DNA of 64,000 bases. Source: Gimesia algae. GTDB taxonomy: Bacteria; Planctomycetota; Planctomycetia; Planctomycetales; Planctomycetaceae. A program made the translations under genes and the position numbers. The stretch is from NCBI RefSeq assembly GCF_007746795.1, contig NZ_CP036343.1, positions 2,655,369 through 2,719,368 of the forward strand, in the 5' to 3' direction. Position 1 is the stretch's first letter. The number at the start of each line of letters is the position of its first letter. The notes beneath the pieces were generated by a model, which saw only the letters and a program-made list of their open reading frames with translations, ran no database searches and was not told the origin of the DNA. Below, piece by piece: positions 1-9,275 of this stretch.

Positions 1-1
1 A

Positions 2-940
2 GAAGACATTCGATCTGATGGCATGTTTCTGCTGGCTTCCATCACTAAACCAATTGTCTACATGAGTGCCCTGCGTCTGGTGGAACGAGGCGAACTTGTC
101 TTGTCTCTGCCCGTCACACACTATCTTCCCGATTTTGCGGCGCACCATAAAGAATCTATTCTGGTTCATCACCTGTTTACCCACACTTCCGGTATGCCTG
201 ATATGCTGGAGAACAACGTCGAACTCCGCCAGTCCAGAGCCCCTCTCAAACAGTTTATCCAGGGTGCCATACACGATACCGTCCCGCTGTTTCAACCGGC
301 GGGAACTGGACTCAGCTATCAGAGTATGGGAACTCTGATCGTAGCAGAAATTGTGCAGCGGCTGACTCGAAAAACGATTGCGCAGCATGTTCGAGATGAA
401 ATCATCAAACCACTGGGCCTGCAGAATACCTGGCTGGGACGGGGAGACTTCCCCCGTGAACGACTGGTCCGCGTCGAAACGCCGGAATACCAGATTGGTT
501 CCAATTTTGGCTGGAACAGTGATTACTGGCAGTATCTGGGAGTCCCCTGGGGGGGCATGTTCAGCTCTCCCGCAGATATGGCAGTTATCTGTCAGTGCAT
601 GCTGGATTATGGCGAAGTACAAGACCGACGTCTGCTCTCCCGTTCCATGCTGGAGATGGCAACAACCAACCGATTGAATGACTATCCAGATCTCCCTGAA
701 CCCATTCGCCGATCTCAACCCTGGGGACTGGGCTGGCGATTAAATCATCCCGGTCAGTCCGGAAGCTGGGGAAACCTGCTCGACCGCAGTGTATTTGGAC
801 ACACAGGCGCCACTGGAACCATGGTCTGGATGGATCGCCGCCGCGATGGATTCGCAGTACTGCTGACAACCGCCATTCGTTCCCAGGCTCCCTGGCGCCT
901 GGTAAAGCTGTCGAACATGATTGCATCTGCGTTTCAATAA
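2..940 (+). CDS. Serine hydrolase, beta-lactamase/class C family (5' end cut off)
   Basis: The reading frame is open to the left edge, so the true start lies outside the window; the first internal ATG is at 23. The protein has the three marks of the serine beta-lactamase/penicillin-binding-like hydrolases: an SxxK motif (LASITK, with the nucleophilic Ser), a degenerate second motif (SYQS where YxN is usual) and a late HxG motif (FGHTGATGT). The fold is normally a secreted or membrane-anchored esterase or peptidase; any signal peptide would be upstream of the window. Substrate cannot be predicted. A related but distinct copy lies at 22695-23852. The family is clear; the function (esterase, D-aminopeptidase or other) is open. 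Confidence 0.85.
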   Translation, partial: EDIRSDGMFLLASITKPIVYMSALRLVERGELVLSLPVTHYLPDFAAHHKESILVHHLFTHTSGMPDMLENNVELRQSRAPLKQFIQGAIHDTVPLFQPAGTGLSYQSMGTLIVAEIVQRLTRKTIAQHVRDEIIKPLGLQNTWLGRGDFPRERLVRVETPEYQIGSNFGWNSDYWQYLGVPWGGMFSSPADMAVICQCMLDYGEVQDRRLLSRSMLEMATTNRLNDYPDLPEPIRRSQPWGLGWRLNHPGQSGSWGNLLDRSVFGHTGATGTMVWMDRRRDGFAVLLTTAIRSQAPWRLVKLSNMIASAFQ

Positions 941-1332
941 TCAGAATTGCTGTCCAGAAATACGTGACACACTTTAACGATAAATTAAAGTCTGACTCCT
1001 TCACATTACGATGGAAATGATGACCGTTGCTTGAAATTGCTCGAATTCTTATTCACATAGGTAAAATAGTTCAACTGGGTCCTGAACTATTTTGTCAGTG
1101 GATCAGTTTTTTTCATATTAGAAATTGATGAATTCACATTCATTAATCAGACTAATGCACTATACTGGGACACATCCATTTTAAAGAACGCATCTTCAAT
1201 GCACTTATTCCTGATAAGAATGAACGGGAAGAGGTAGATTTAAACCGGATTACTGCTGAGATCATCTCGCCGACTCAGTAACACATCAGCACGAAACAGA
1301 CACCTTTGAATACCAGATGCCAGGCATTGATT
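941..1332. other. Intergenic region upstream of the respiratory operon
   Basis: It holds the hairpin at 1063-1093 and a possible weak promoter: a TATACT -10-like box at 1161-1166 with TTCATT 16 bases upstream at 1139-1144. Between 1156 and 1281 a short open stretch ends in TAA and encodes about 41 protein-like residues (ending AEIISPTQ), but it has no start codon, so it may be a gene remnant. No other gene is seen. Confidence 0.5.
1063..1093 (+). terminator. Hairpin, probable terminator
   Basis: An 11-bp perfect inverted repeat (AAAATAGTTCA / TGAACTATTTT) with a 9-base loop lies about 120 bases after the serine hydrolase stop. The right arm ends in four T residues, as in a rho-independent terminator, but the stem is AT-rich and the T run is part of the stem, so the call is moderate. 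Confidence 0.5.
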
Positions 1333-2298
1333 ATGAACTCTGTGATTCCTGTTCTTGACCCCGCGTCTCCGCAGGCAGAGGCCATTAACAATTTATTTCT
1401 TCAGGTGTTACTTATCAGTGCCGTCATCTTCGCGATTGTGTCAGGCTTAATTCTGATCGCTATCTCCCGTGGTCGACGTCGTGACACACTGCCAGAACAG
1501 GATTTCGGCAGCGAACGATCTGAAATCTTCTGGATGATTGGTCCTGTGATCATCGTCATCTGGCTGGTTGCCATCAGCGCGAATCTGGTCATCACCCTCA
1601 ACGCCATGCCTCAGGCTGACCCCGATGGAAAGACCAATTTTAATGATGTCGATCTGATCGTGACCGGTCATCAATGGTGGTGGGAAGTGAAATATCCCAA
1701 ATCGGGGATCATTACTGCGAACGAAATTCATATGCCCGCGGATAAAGACAAAAAATTCCGCATTCTGGTTACTTCTGCTGATGTGATTCATTGTTTTTGG
1801 GTCCCGCAACTGGGACGTAAGATCGATGCCATCCCCGGACGAGATAATTATATCTGGCTGCAGGCCACCAATCCGGGCTCGTACCAGGGACGCTGCTCCG
1901 AGTATTGTGGTGCTCAGCACGCCTGGATGAATTTCAAAGTCTATGCAGAGACAGATAAAGAGTTTCAGACCTGGCAAGCCAATGAGAAACAGGCGACCGA
2001 AAAGTCCCGATTACTCTCTCCCCTGGCCACTGACGGCAAAAAGTACTTTTTCCAGGCAACCTGCCCTCAATGCCACACCATTCAGGGAACGGAAGCGGAT
2101 GCCACGATCGGTCCAGACCTGACGCACTTTGCCAGCCGGAAAGAAATTGGTGCAGGCGTCATTAAAAACACATCAGAAAACCTGGCTTTGTGGCTCAAAA
2201 ATCCCCAGGCGCTTAAGCCGGGATGTAAAATGCCAGACTTCAAGCTGAGTGACACAAATTTAAAACAACTCGTAGCTTACCTGGAGACACTCGAGTGA
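1333..2298 (+). CDS. coxB: Cytochrome c oxidase subunit II with C-terminal cytochrome c domain (caa3 type)
   Basis: This is the electron-entry subunit of a haem-copper oxidase in the cytoplasmic membrane. From the ATG at 1333 it is 321 residues: two membrane helices (about 22-46 and 66-90), the QWWWEV stretch at 114-119, the CuA ligands H153, C188, E190, C192, H196 and M199, then a fused cytochrome c with CPQCH (244-248) and a probable Met ligand at M300. The fused haem makes it a caa3-type subunit that can accept electrons directly from a quinol:cytochrome c reductase. A TTG at 1306 is an alternative start nine codons upstream; I prefer the ATG because it starts just before the first helix. 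Its stop overlaps the next gene. Confidence 0.95.
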   Translation: MNSVIPVLDPASPQAEAINNLFLQVLLISAVIFAIVSGLILIAISRGRRRDTLPEQDFGSERSEIFWMIGPVIIVIWLVAISANLVITLNAMPQADPDGKTNFNDVDLIVTGHQWWWEVKYPKSGIITANEIHMPADKDKKFRILVTSADVIHCFWVPQLGRKIDAIPGRDNYIWLQATNPGSYQGRCSEYCGAQHAWMNFKVYAETDKEFQTWQANEKQATEKSRLLSPLATDGKKYFFQATCPQCHTIQGTEADATIGPDLTHFASRKEIGAGVIKNTSENLALWLKNPQALKPGCKMPDFKLSDTNLKQLVAYLETLE

Positions 2299-4559
2299 CG
2301 ACAGGATCCGTCGAACAAACACAACTCACGATGCTTGAACCCCAGCAGACTTCAACGCGTATGCTGGACTGGGTCAGTACGCTTGACCATAAACGCATCG
2401 GAATCATGTATATCCTGACCGCCGTATTCTATCTGGCGGTCGGAGGCTTCGAAGCCCTGCTGATGCGCATTCAACTGGCTTTCCCCAACAATACGTTTCT
2501 TTCACCGGAAATGTTCAATCAACTCTTCACCATGCATGGCACGACGATGGTCTTCCTGGTCGGTATGCCAGTCTTAACCGGCTTTGCCAATTATTTCGTT
2601 CCCTTGATGATTGGCGCCCGCGATGTCGCGTTTCCCCGTTTGAACTCCTTCGGATTCTGGATGTTCTTTTTCGGGGCTGCCTTGTTGCACTTCAGCTTTC
2701 TGACCGGGTCGGCGCCGAACGCCGGCTGGTTCAGCTACGTGCCCCTCTCTTCGAAAGCTTACAGTTCCCTGCAGGGTGTCGATTACTGGATCATCGGGTT
2801 GCTCATCATGGGCATCGGCTCCGTCTCTGGAGCGATCAATATTTTTGCCACGATTATCAATCTGCGAGCCCCCGGCATGAGTCTGCAGCGCGTCCCCCTG
2901 TTTGTGTGGATGATGTTGATGCAGACGATTTTAATCATCCTCGCCCTGCCGGCACTTAACTCGGCGCTCGCCATGTTACTGATCGATCGCTGGCTGGGCT
3001 CCGCCTTTTTCGATCCCACCCGAGGCGGTTCTGCGGTCCTCTGGCAACACTATTTCTGGATCTTTGGTCACCCCGAAGTTTACATTCTGATCCTGCCTGG
3101 CTTCGGCATGATCTCAGAAGTCATTCCCGTCTTTTCGCGAAAACCGATTTATGGATACACCTTCGTCGCAGCTTCGTCGGTGGCGATTGTGCTGTTGGGC
3201 TACGGTGTCTGGGCGCATCATATGTTTGCGGTTGGCCTGGGCATGTATGCCGACATCTTCTTTGCTGTTGGTTCACTGCTGATTGCCATCCCCACGGGAA
3301 TCAAAGTCTTTAACTGGACCGCTACATTATGGGGGGGAGAAATTCAGTTCAATACCTCTCTCCATTTTGCAGTCGCGTTTCTGCTGCAGTTCGTGATTGG
3401 TGGACTCACGGGAATCATGTTTGCTGCTGTCCCCATCGACTGGCAGTTGACAGACACCTATTTTGTGGTTGCTCACTTTCACTACGTGCTGATCGGAGGA
3501 CTGGTATTTTCGTTGTTCGCGGCAGCCTACTACTGGTTCCCGAAAATGACCGGACGCATGCTGAATGAGCGTATGGGAATCCTGCAGTTCTGGCTCTGGG
3601 TACTCGGATTCAACATGACATTCATGGTGCAACATTTCCTGGGCTTGATGGGCATGCCCCGCCGCGTCTACACGTATGCTGACAATCCCGGTTGGGCACT
3701 GCTCAATGGAATTGCCACTCTGGGTGCAGTGTTCATGGCCGTCGGAACTCTGGTCTTCCTCTGGAATATCTACAGCAGCTTACGCAGCGGTAAAATTGCC
3801 GGCGACAATCCGTGGGACGCCTTTACACTCGAATGGGCCACCACTTCGCCACCTCCTCCGGAAAACTTCACCGAAGTTCCTGAAATCAAAAGCCGCCGTC
3901 CGGTCTGGGACACTAATCATCCCGAACATGCTGACTGGAAGAGTGATAAGACTCCGGAAGACAAAGGCAGACGTGGCAACCTGGCCAAAATCGCTGCCTG
4001 GTCATTCATCGCATCCGAAGCGGTCTTTTTCCTGCTGCTCCTGGTCGCATACGTGGTCTTCAATACAAAACTCATGGCACCGGTGGGCGAAGCCAGTTCC
4101 CCCGAGACGCTGTCTGATGTGACTTCATCCGTCTTAGACGTCAAACGGACCGGCATCTTCAGCCTGTTTCTGATTGCCAGCAGTATCACCTTTTGGATCG
4201 CAGAGCGTTTTTTGAAAGCCGGAAAAAAGTCTGCGTTTGTCTTTTCCCTGGGACTCACCATTCTGTTGGGCATCATCTTCCTCGCCGGTCAGGTGTGGGA
4301 ATATACGGGACTCCTGACGAGTGATATCAGTATCAATACAGACCTGTTCTCAGCGACTTTTTTCACGGTGACCGGGTTCCATGGAATTCACGTGACCGCC
4401 GGCGTGATTGCTTTGTTTGTCATGCTCCTGATGGGGCTCAAAGGTAATTTGTCATCTGAGAAAACACACGTCTTCGGAGCCGTCGGCGTTTATTGGCACT
4501 TTGTCGATGTCGTCTGGATTGCCGTTTTTGGAATTATTTATCTGGGGCTTCTGCAATGA
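2295..4559 (+). CDS. coxA: Cytochrome c oxidase, fused subunits I and III
   Basis: One 754-residue polypeptide joins the catalytic subunit I (about 25-510) to a subunit III domain (about 565-754). Subunit I shows the low-spin haem ligand H81, the CuB/active-site ligands H259, H308 and H309 with Tyr263, the haem ligands H394 and H396, and the D-channel Glu in GHPEVY (E261), which places it among A1-type proton-pumping oxidases. The linker (about 510-565) is hydrophilic and Pro-rich. Translation starts at a GTG that overlaps the subunit II stop, so the two are translationally coupled. Such I-III fusions are known in caa3 oxidases of other phyla. The subunit III part is short, keeping about five helices. 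Confidence 0.95.
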   Translation: MTTGSVEQTQLTMLEPQQTSTRMLDWVSTLDHKRIGIMYILTAVFYLAVGGFEALLMRIQLAFPNNTFLSPEMFNQLFTMHGTTMVFLVGMPVLTGFANYFVPLMIGARDVAFPRLNSFGFWMFFFGAALLHFSFLTGSAPNAGWFSYVPLSSKAYSSLQGVDYWIIGLLIMGIGSVSGAINIFATIINLRAPGMSLQRVPLFVWMMLMQTILIILALPALNSALAMLLIDRWLGSAFFDPTRGGSAVLWQHYFWIFGHPEVYILILPGFGMISEVIPVFSRKPIYGYTFVAASSVAIVLLGYGVWAHHMFAVGLGMYADIFFAVGSLLIAIPTGIKVFNWTATLWGGEIQFNTSLHFAVAFLLQFVIGGLTGIMFAAVPIDWQLTDTYFVVAHFHYVLIGGLVFSLFAAAYYWFPKMTGRMLNERMGILQFWLWVLGFNMTFMVQHFLGLMGMPRRVYTYADNPGWALLNGIATLGAVFMAVGTLVFLWNIYSSLRSGKIAGDNPWDAFTLEWATTSPPPPENFTEVPEIKSRRPVWDTNHPEHADWKSDKTPEDKGRRGNLAKIAAWSFIASEAVFFLLLLVAYVVFNTKLMAPVGEASSPETLSDVTSSVLDVKRTGIFSLFLIASSITFWIAERFLKAGKKSAFVFSLGLTILLGIIFLAGQVWEYTGLLTSDISINTDLFSATFFTVTGFHGIHVTAGVIALFVMLLMGLKGNLSSEKTHVFGAVGVYWHFVDVVWIAVFGIIYLGLLQ

Positions 4560-5395
4560 GTTCGTATTTCGATCTGACAAGCGAATTATGGAAGTGGAAT
4601 TCACCCGTCTGGCTATTGGTTTTCACACTGGCTGGGCTCTATTTCCGGTTTCAGAGAGGCGCGACAGGAAAACGTGTAGCAGCATTCACTGCGGCAATGT
4701 TAGCTCTGACATTCGCCTACGTCTCTCCGATTGGTGTTCTCTCGGACGGATACCTGTTCAGCGCGCACGTGATTCAGCATTTACTGCTCCTGTTGATTGT
4801 CCCTTTATTTCTGCTGCTCAGTCTGTCTGAATCCGCCATGGAATCACTCTTCAGCCGTCCCTTGATGAACCGGCTGGGATCGGTGATCGCTGTCCCCTTC
4901 CTGGGCTGGCTCAGTGGCCTGGGAGTGATGTGGTTCTGGCATATTCCATCCTTCTGCAACGCTTCAACCGTCAACTACTCACTCGGAATTTTTCGGGATG
5001 CCACCTTCCTGCTGGCCGGTCTGGCATTCTGGTGGCCCGTCTTTTCACCTGTGAAACGGTATCATTTGAATCCATCGGTGGCGGTTGCTTATCTCTTCTC
5101 TGCCTGTCTGGCCTGTACGCTGCTGGGCATCTATATCACGTTCACCGTTATCTCGGTCTGTCCCGCTTTTGCCAGCCCCGTGGATCGAATCGGCATCCTG
5201 AATCTGCTCTACGATCAGGGATTAACGCCTGCTACTGACCAGCGACTGGGAGGACTCCTGATGTGGGTTCCCCCCTGCTCACTGTATGTGACAGCGATTA
5301 TGGTCGTACTCAAACGCTGGTATACTGACATCGCATATGTCCCGGCTCCACAGTCGACGGCAACACCAGGTTCTCTCAGGGAGGCACATCAGTGA
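4556..5395 (+). CDS. ctaG: CtaG-family cytochrome c oxidase assembly protein
   Basis: A 279-residue multi-pass membrane protein of the caa3_CtaG family, which helps copper delivery and assembly of caa3 oxidases. Visible family marks are HVIQHLLLLL, the WHIP motif and DQRLGGLLMW near the C-terminus, with about seven hydrophobic segments. The ATG at 4556 overlaps the oxidase stop by four bases (ATGA), which fixes the start. Position directly after the fused oxidase gene supports the role. This is not the Cox11-type protein of the same symbol found in proteobacteria. Confidence 0.88.
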   Translation: MSSYFDLTSELWKWNSPVWLLVFTLAGLYFRFQRGATGKRVAAFTAAMLALTFAYVSPIGVLSDGYLFSAHVIQHLLLLLIVPLFLLLSLSESAMESLFSRPLMNRLGSVIAVPFLGWLSGLGVMWFWHIPSFCNASTVNYSLGIFRDATFLLAGLAFWWPVFSPVKRYHLNPSVAVAYLFSACLACTLLGIYITFTVISVCPAFASPVDRIGILNLLYDQGLTPATDQRLGGLLMWVPPCSLYVTAIMVVLKRWYTDIAYVPAPQSTATPGSLREAHQ

Positions 5396-5610
5396 ATCAG
5401 TCCGATTTACCCGAAACACAATCTGAAGAAACCACGGAACCGGAACTGCAGCCCACGTATGCCCCGGCGACACTCGCTTTTGGGATCATGTTTATGTTCT
5501 GGGGAATTCTGACACACTGGAGCATGTCACTGATCGGGGTCATGGTCATGGTCGGCGGCATCTGGTCCTGGATGAAAGAGATCAACAGCTCATGGAGTGA
5601 AACGCCTTGA
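5392..5610 (+). CDS. Small membrane protein, probable oxidase subunit IV-like
   Basis: A 72-residue protein with an acidic N-terminal tail (about 1-25) and a hydrophobic C-terminal part made of one or two short helices (about 27-62). It begins at a GTG whose last bases overlap the stop of ctaG, and its own stop overlaps the Rieske gene. Its size, topology and place in the operon fit the small bacterial subunit IV that accompanies haem-copper oxidases; no catalytic residue is expected. The gene is certain from the double overlap; the subunit role is inferred. Confidence 0.7.
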   Translation: MNQSDLPETQSEETTEPELQPTYAPATLAFGIMFMFWGILTHWSMSLIGVMVMVGGIWSWMKEINSSWSETP

Positions 5611-6140
5611 ATACCGAACAACCTCAGTCAGATCAACCATGTTGCCAGCAACAGCAACGCAGAACGTTTCTGACCCGCCTGTCAATCGGGTTATCAGCGC
5701 TGATTGGACTCATTATCACCTTACCCGGAATCGGCTTCGTTCTGGCACCGGTCTTTCGTAAACCAAAACAGCTGTGGAGAACGGTCGGCAAACTCGAAGA
5801 CTTCAAGGTGGGCGGATTCGTGCTCGTACAATACGAAGACCCCTCCCCGGTCGTCTGGGCTGGTGTGACGGCCAAAGCGGGTGCCTGGATCAGGCGGGCC
5901 AGCGAATCTGAATTCATCGCCTTTTCCATTAACTGCCGACATCTGGGCTGCCCGGTTCGCTGGGTTGAAGACCCGCGTCTGTTCATGTGCCCCTGTCATG
6001 GCGGTGTTTATTATGAAGATGGAACCGTAGCTGCTGGACCGCCCCCCGAACCACTGGATCGACTGAAAGTGCGTGTGCGTGATGGTCTGGTGGAAATTGA
6101 AACGACACCCACACCTTTGACGCTGACCAAGTTAACCTGA
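5607..6140 (+). CDS. qcrA: Rieske [2Fe-2S] protein of a quinol:cytochrome c reductase
   Basis: A 177-residue membrane-anchored Rieske protein that takes one electron from quinol and passes it to cytochrome c. A twin-arginine-like stretch (RRTFLTRL) precedes one membrane helix (about 27-50), as usual for Rieske proteins exported folded by Tat. The cluster box 1 is C110-x-H112-x-G-C115 and box 2 is C128-x-C130-H131, giving the Cys/His ligands (C110, H112, C128, H131) and the disulfide pair (C115, C130). The TTG start at 5607 overlaps the previous stop. It sits directly before the cytochrome b gene. Confidence 0.93.
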   Translation: MNTEQPQSDQPCCQQQQRRTFLTRLSIGLSALIGLIITLPGIGFVLAPVFRKPKQLWRTVGKLEDFKVGGFVLVQYEDPSPVVWAGVTAKAGAWIRRASESEFIAFSINCRHLGCPVRWVEDPRLFMCPCHGGVYYEDGTVAAGPPPEPLDRLKVRVRDGLVEIETTPTPLTLTKLT

Positions 6141-6175
6141 AAACCACTTTTGATGAATAGCGAGTATCCGGCTGA

Positions 6176-7612
6176 ATGAGTGACAACTTCCTGACTCGAA
6201 CCTGGAACTGGATTGACAATCGAATTGGTTTTTCCGATTACATTGTTCCGCTTATGGTCCATCTCGTGCCCGACAACGCCCGCTGGTGGTATATCTTCGG
6301 CAGCGCCACTCTATGTGCCTTCGTGGTCCAGGTGCTGACCGGAATCAGTCTGGCCATGTCCTATGTTCCCGGCGGTGAAAACACTTACGAAAGCCTGGTT
6401 TACATTACAAATACAGCACCGCTGGGCAGTCTGGTTCGCGGCATGCATTACTACGGTGCCTCCGCCATGGTCATGCTGGCCGTCATTCACATGGTGCAGG
6501 TCTACATGCACGCAACCTATAAGTACCCGCGCGAAATGAACTGGATGAGCGGGGTCGTGCTGCTGTTCGTCGTGCTCGGCATGGCATTCACCGGTCAGTT
6601 ATTACGCTGGGACGCGAACGGCGTCTGGTCTGTGACCGTCGCTGCGGAAATGGCAGGGCGAACCCCTATCATCGGCCCGACACTGGCTCACTTCATACTC
6701 GGTGGCGAAACGGTCGGCGGTTCCACCATCACCCGCTTTTTTGCCATGCACGTTTTCATCATGCCAGCCCTGATTTTTGCCGGCATCGGATTGCACATGC
6801 TGCTGATCATGAGGCATGGGATCTCCGAAATGCCCGATGTCAAAGAACCGGTTGATCCGGACACCTATAAAGAAGAATACGAAAAGCGGATTCACAAAAC
6901 AGGCGTCCCCTTCTGGCCTGATGCCATGTGGCGGGATATGATCTTTTCCACGATCATCGTGGCTGTCATACTGGGCTGCTCCATTTTCCTCGGGCCGCCC
7001 GCTCTCGATCCGCCTCCCAATCCCAGCAGTATCAATGCAAACCCACTACCCGACTGGTACTTCCTCTGGTACTTCGCCGTGCTTTCACTACTGCCTCCAC
7101 AACTGGAAACCTGGGTCATTCTGGGCGTGCCGATCCTGGGCTTTCTGGGACTCTTCTTCCTTCCCATGATCTCCAACAAAGGACACCGGGCTCCTTCCAA
7201 ACGTCCCTGGGCCGGCTTCACCGTGATCTTCGGATTTGTCGCCTTCCTGGTATTAACAATTTATGGATATAAAAAACCCTGGTCTCCCGACTTTGGCGTA
7301 AAATTTCTGCCAGCTTCCATCGTAGGCACCGATCAGGGACCACTGGCCGAAGGCGCTAAACTGATGCACATTAAAGGCTGCCTGTATTGTCACGACATCG
7401 GTGGCTATGGCGGACACCGCGGTCCTGAACTGACCGAAATAGGAAAACTGCTGACGCGCGATGATTTGATTATCCGCATCAACAATGGCGGCCATAATAT
7501 GCCCGCCTTCGCCAGTTCGATGAGTGATCAGGAATTACAGCTGATTGTTGATTTCCTGCTGACACGGGGAGTGATGCATGAAGACAATACTCAGAACACT
7601 TCTTCTCCCTGA
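6176..7612 (+). CDS. qcrB: Cytochrome b fused to a C-terminal cytochrome c (bc complex core)
   Basis: The 478-residue protein is the quinol-oxidising membrane core. Haem b ligands are H91/H105 (13 residues between) and H192/H207 (14 between), the spacing of cytochrome b6 rather than mitochondrial cytochrome b. The quinol-site motif is PDWY (292-295) instead of PEWY. The subunit IV-like helices are fused in (about 250-365), and after about residue 380 comes a cytochrome c domain with CLYCH (402-406) and a likely Met ligand M442. No separate cytochrome c1 or f gene is present, so this haem probably replaces it and would hand electrons to the caa3 subunit II encoded in the same operon. Confidence 0.92.
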   Translation: MSDNFLTRTWNWIDNRIGFSDYIVPLMVHLVPDNARWWYIFGSATLCAFVVQVLTGISLAMSYVPGGENTYESLVYITNTAPLGSLVRGMHYYGASAMVMLAVIHMVQVYMHATYKYPREMNWMSGVVLLFVVLGMAFTGQLLRWDANGVWSVTVAAEMAGRTPIIGPTLAHFILGGETVGGSTITRFFAMHVFIMPALIFAGIGLHMLLIMRHGISEMPDVKEPVDPDTYKEEYEKRIHKTGVPFWPDAMWRDMIFSTIIVAVILGCSIFLGPPALDPPPNPSSINANPLPDWYFLWYFAVLSLLPPQLETWVILGVPILGFLGLFFLPMISNKGHRAPSKRPWAGFTVIFGFVAFLVLTIYGYKKPWSPDFGVKFLPASIVGTDQGPLAEGAKLMHIKGCLYCHDIGGYGGHRGPELTEIGKLLTRDDLIIRINNGGHNMPAFASSMSDQELQLIVDFLLTRGVMHEDNTQNTSSP

Positions 7613-7682
7613 TCACAGTTGATTACGAGTGATTCCATCGAGTTCAGATCAATTTAGCCATCACTTCTGACAGGTAAGTTCC

Positions 7683-9275
7683 ATGAGATATTCGGCGTAT
7701 ATCCTGACAATCGTTCTCGCTTTGCTCTGCCTGATCCTCGGGCTGACCGTCGATGGGGATTTTCTCTGGGCTCTGCTCGTCTTGATTCCCCTGGCCTTGC
7801 TGGGAACCTGGGACCTGATACAGACGCGTCACAGTATCACCCGTAATTACCCGATCATTGCTCACATGCGTTTCCTGCTGGAAATGATCCGTCCGGAAAT
7901 TCATCAGTATTTTATCGAAAGCAATATCGATGGGCGTCCCTTCAATCACGATGCCCGATCTTTGATTTATGAACGTGCCAAAAACATTGATGGTTTAAAA
8001 CCTTTTGGAACCGAACTGGATGTTTACGGCGAAGAATACGAATGGCTCAACCATTCCATGGCCCCTCGTCCAAAATCAAAAGAACTCTTCCGTACCACCG
8101 TCGGCGGCCCTGAATGCAAGCAGCCTTACTCCTGCTCCATTCTTAATATCTCAGCCATGAGCTTTGGTGCGCTCAGCCCTAATGCCCTGCTGGCATTAAA
8201 CGCGGGTGCCAAGAAAGGTGATTTCTATCATTGTACGGGCGAAGGGGGAGTCAGCCCTTATCACCTCAAAAATGGGGGTGACCTGGTCTGGCAAATCGGT
8301 ACGGGTTACTTTGGCTGCCGTAATAACGATGGGACTTTTAACCCTGATCTGTTCCAGGAACAGGCGGCTCATGAATCCGTCAAGATGATCGAAATCAAAA
8401 TCTCCCAAGGCGCCAAACCAGGACATGGCGGCGTCCTGCCGGCTGCCAAAATCACTCCCGAAATTGCCTCTACCCGCAAGATTCTGATGGGGCAGGACTG
8501 TATTTCTCCCCCCGGCCATAATACCTTCAATACGCCCATCGGTCTCTGCGAATATATTGCCCAACTCCGCGAACTCTCGGGCGGCAAACCGATTGGTTTC
8601 AAACTCTGTATCGGCCACCCCTCTGAATTCCTCAGCGTCTGCAAAGCCATGCTGCAGACAGGTATTCTCCCCGACTTCATTACTGTCGACGGAGGTGAAG
8701 GGGGAACCGGGGCAGCGCCGCTGGAATTCTCTGATAACATGGGAATGCCTTTGAAAACAGGTCTGATCTTCGTTCACAATGCACTCGTTGGCTGTAATCT
8801 CAGAGACAAAATTAAAATCGCCGCCGCAGGAAAAATCAGCTCGGCCTTCACCCTGTCCCGTGCCCTGGCGATCGGTGCCGACTGGTGCAACTCCGCCCGT
8901 GGCTTCATGATGGCAGTCGGCTGCATTCAGGCCCAGTCCTGCCACACCAATGAATGCCCCGTCGGTGTCGCGACCCAGGACCCCGGACGTCAACGTGCCC
9001 TGAATGTCGGAGATAAAAGCGAACGCACGTATAATTTCCACCACAATACGATGGAAGCACTCGCGGAAGTCATCGCTGCGGCAGGTCTCGACCATCCCGA
9101 TGAACTTCGCCCCTGGCACATCTATCTCCGAAGCAAACGCACCGAAGTTCTTTCCTACCACGAAGCCTTCGATTTCCTGAAACCAGGTGAACTGCTCAAC
9201 GAGTGCCCTTATCCCGTCTATAAAAAAGTCTGGGACCTGGCTTCCGCCGAAACATTTGAAACACACCACGGTTAA
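7683..9275 (+). CDS. FMN-binding glutamate synthase-domain protein
   Basis: A 530-residue protein with two N-terminal membrane helices (about 5-40) followed by a GltB-type synthase domain (about 130-480). Family marks are SAMSFGALSP, GAKPGHGG, DGGEGGTGAAP (FMN/substrate loops) and a 3Fe-4S Cys set C414, C420 and C425. It lacks the amidotransferase and C-terminal beta-helix domains of full GltB. Such stand-alone, membrane-tethered versions are annotated as FMN-binding glutamate synthase family proteins, and their substrate and electron donor are unsettled. It begins 70 bases after the bc/oxidase operon on the same strand, so shared transcription and a link to the quinone pool are possible but unproven. 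Confidence 0.85.
   Translation: MRYSAYILTIVLALLCLILGLTVDGDFLWALLVLIPLALLGTWDLIQTRHSITRNYPIIAHMRFLLEMIRPEIHQYFIESNIDGRPFNHDARSLIYERAKNIDGLKPFGTELDVYGEEYEWLNHSMAPRPKSKELFRTTVGGPECKQPYSCSILNISAMSFGALSPNALLALNAGAKKGDFYHCTGEGGVSPYHLKNGGDLVWQIGTGYFGCRNNDGTFNPDLFQEQAAHESVKMIEIKISQGAKPGHGGVLPAAKITPEIASTRKILMGQDCISPPGHNTFNTPIGLCEYIAQLRELSGGKPIGFKLCIGHPSEFLSVCKAMLQTGILPDFITVDGGEGGTGAAPLEFSDNMGMPLKTGLIFVHNALVGCNLRDKIKIAAAGKISSAFTLSRALAIGADWCNSARGFMMAVGCIQAQSCHTNECPVGVATQDPGRQRALNVGDKSERTYNFHHNTMEALAEVIAAAGLDHPDELRPWHIYLRSKRTEVLSYHEAFDFLKPGELLNECPYPVYKKVWDLASAETFETHHG

Noticed and set aside
585-1004. A 139-codon minus-strand frame opposite the first serine hydrolase
   Set aside because: It overlaps a gene with SxxK and HxG motifs and has no ribosome site or recognisable product.
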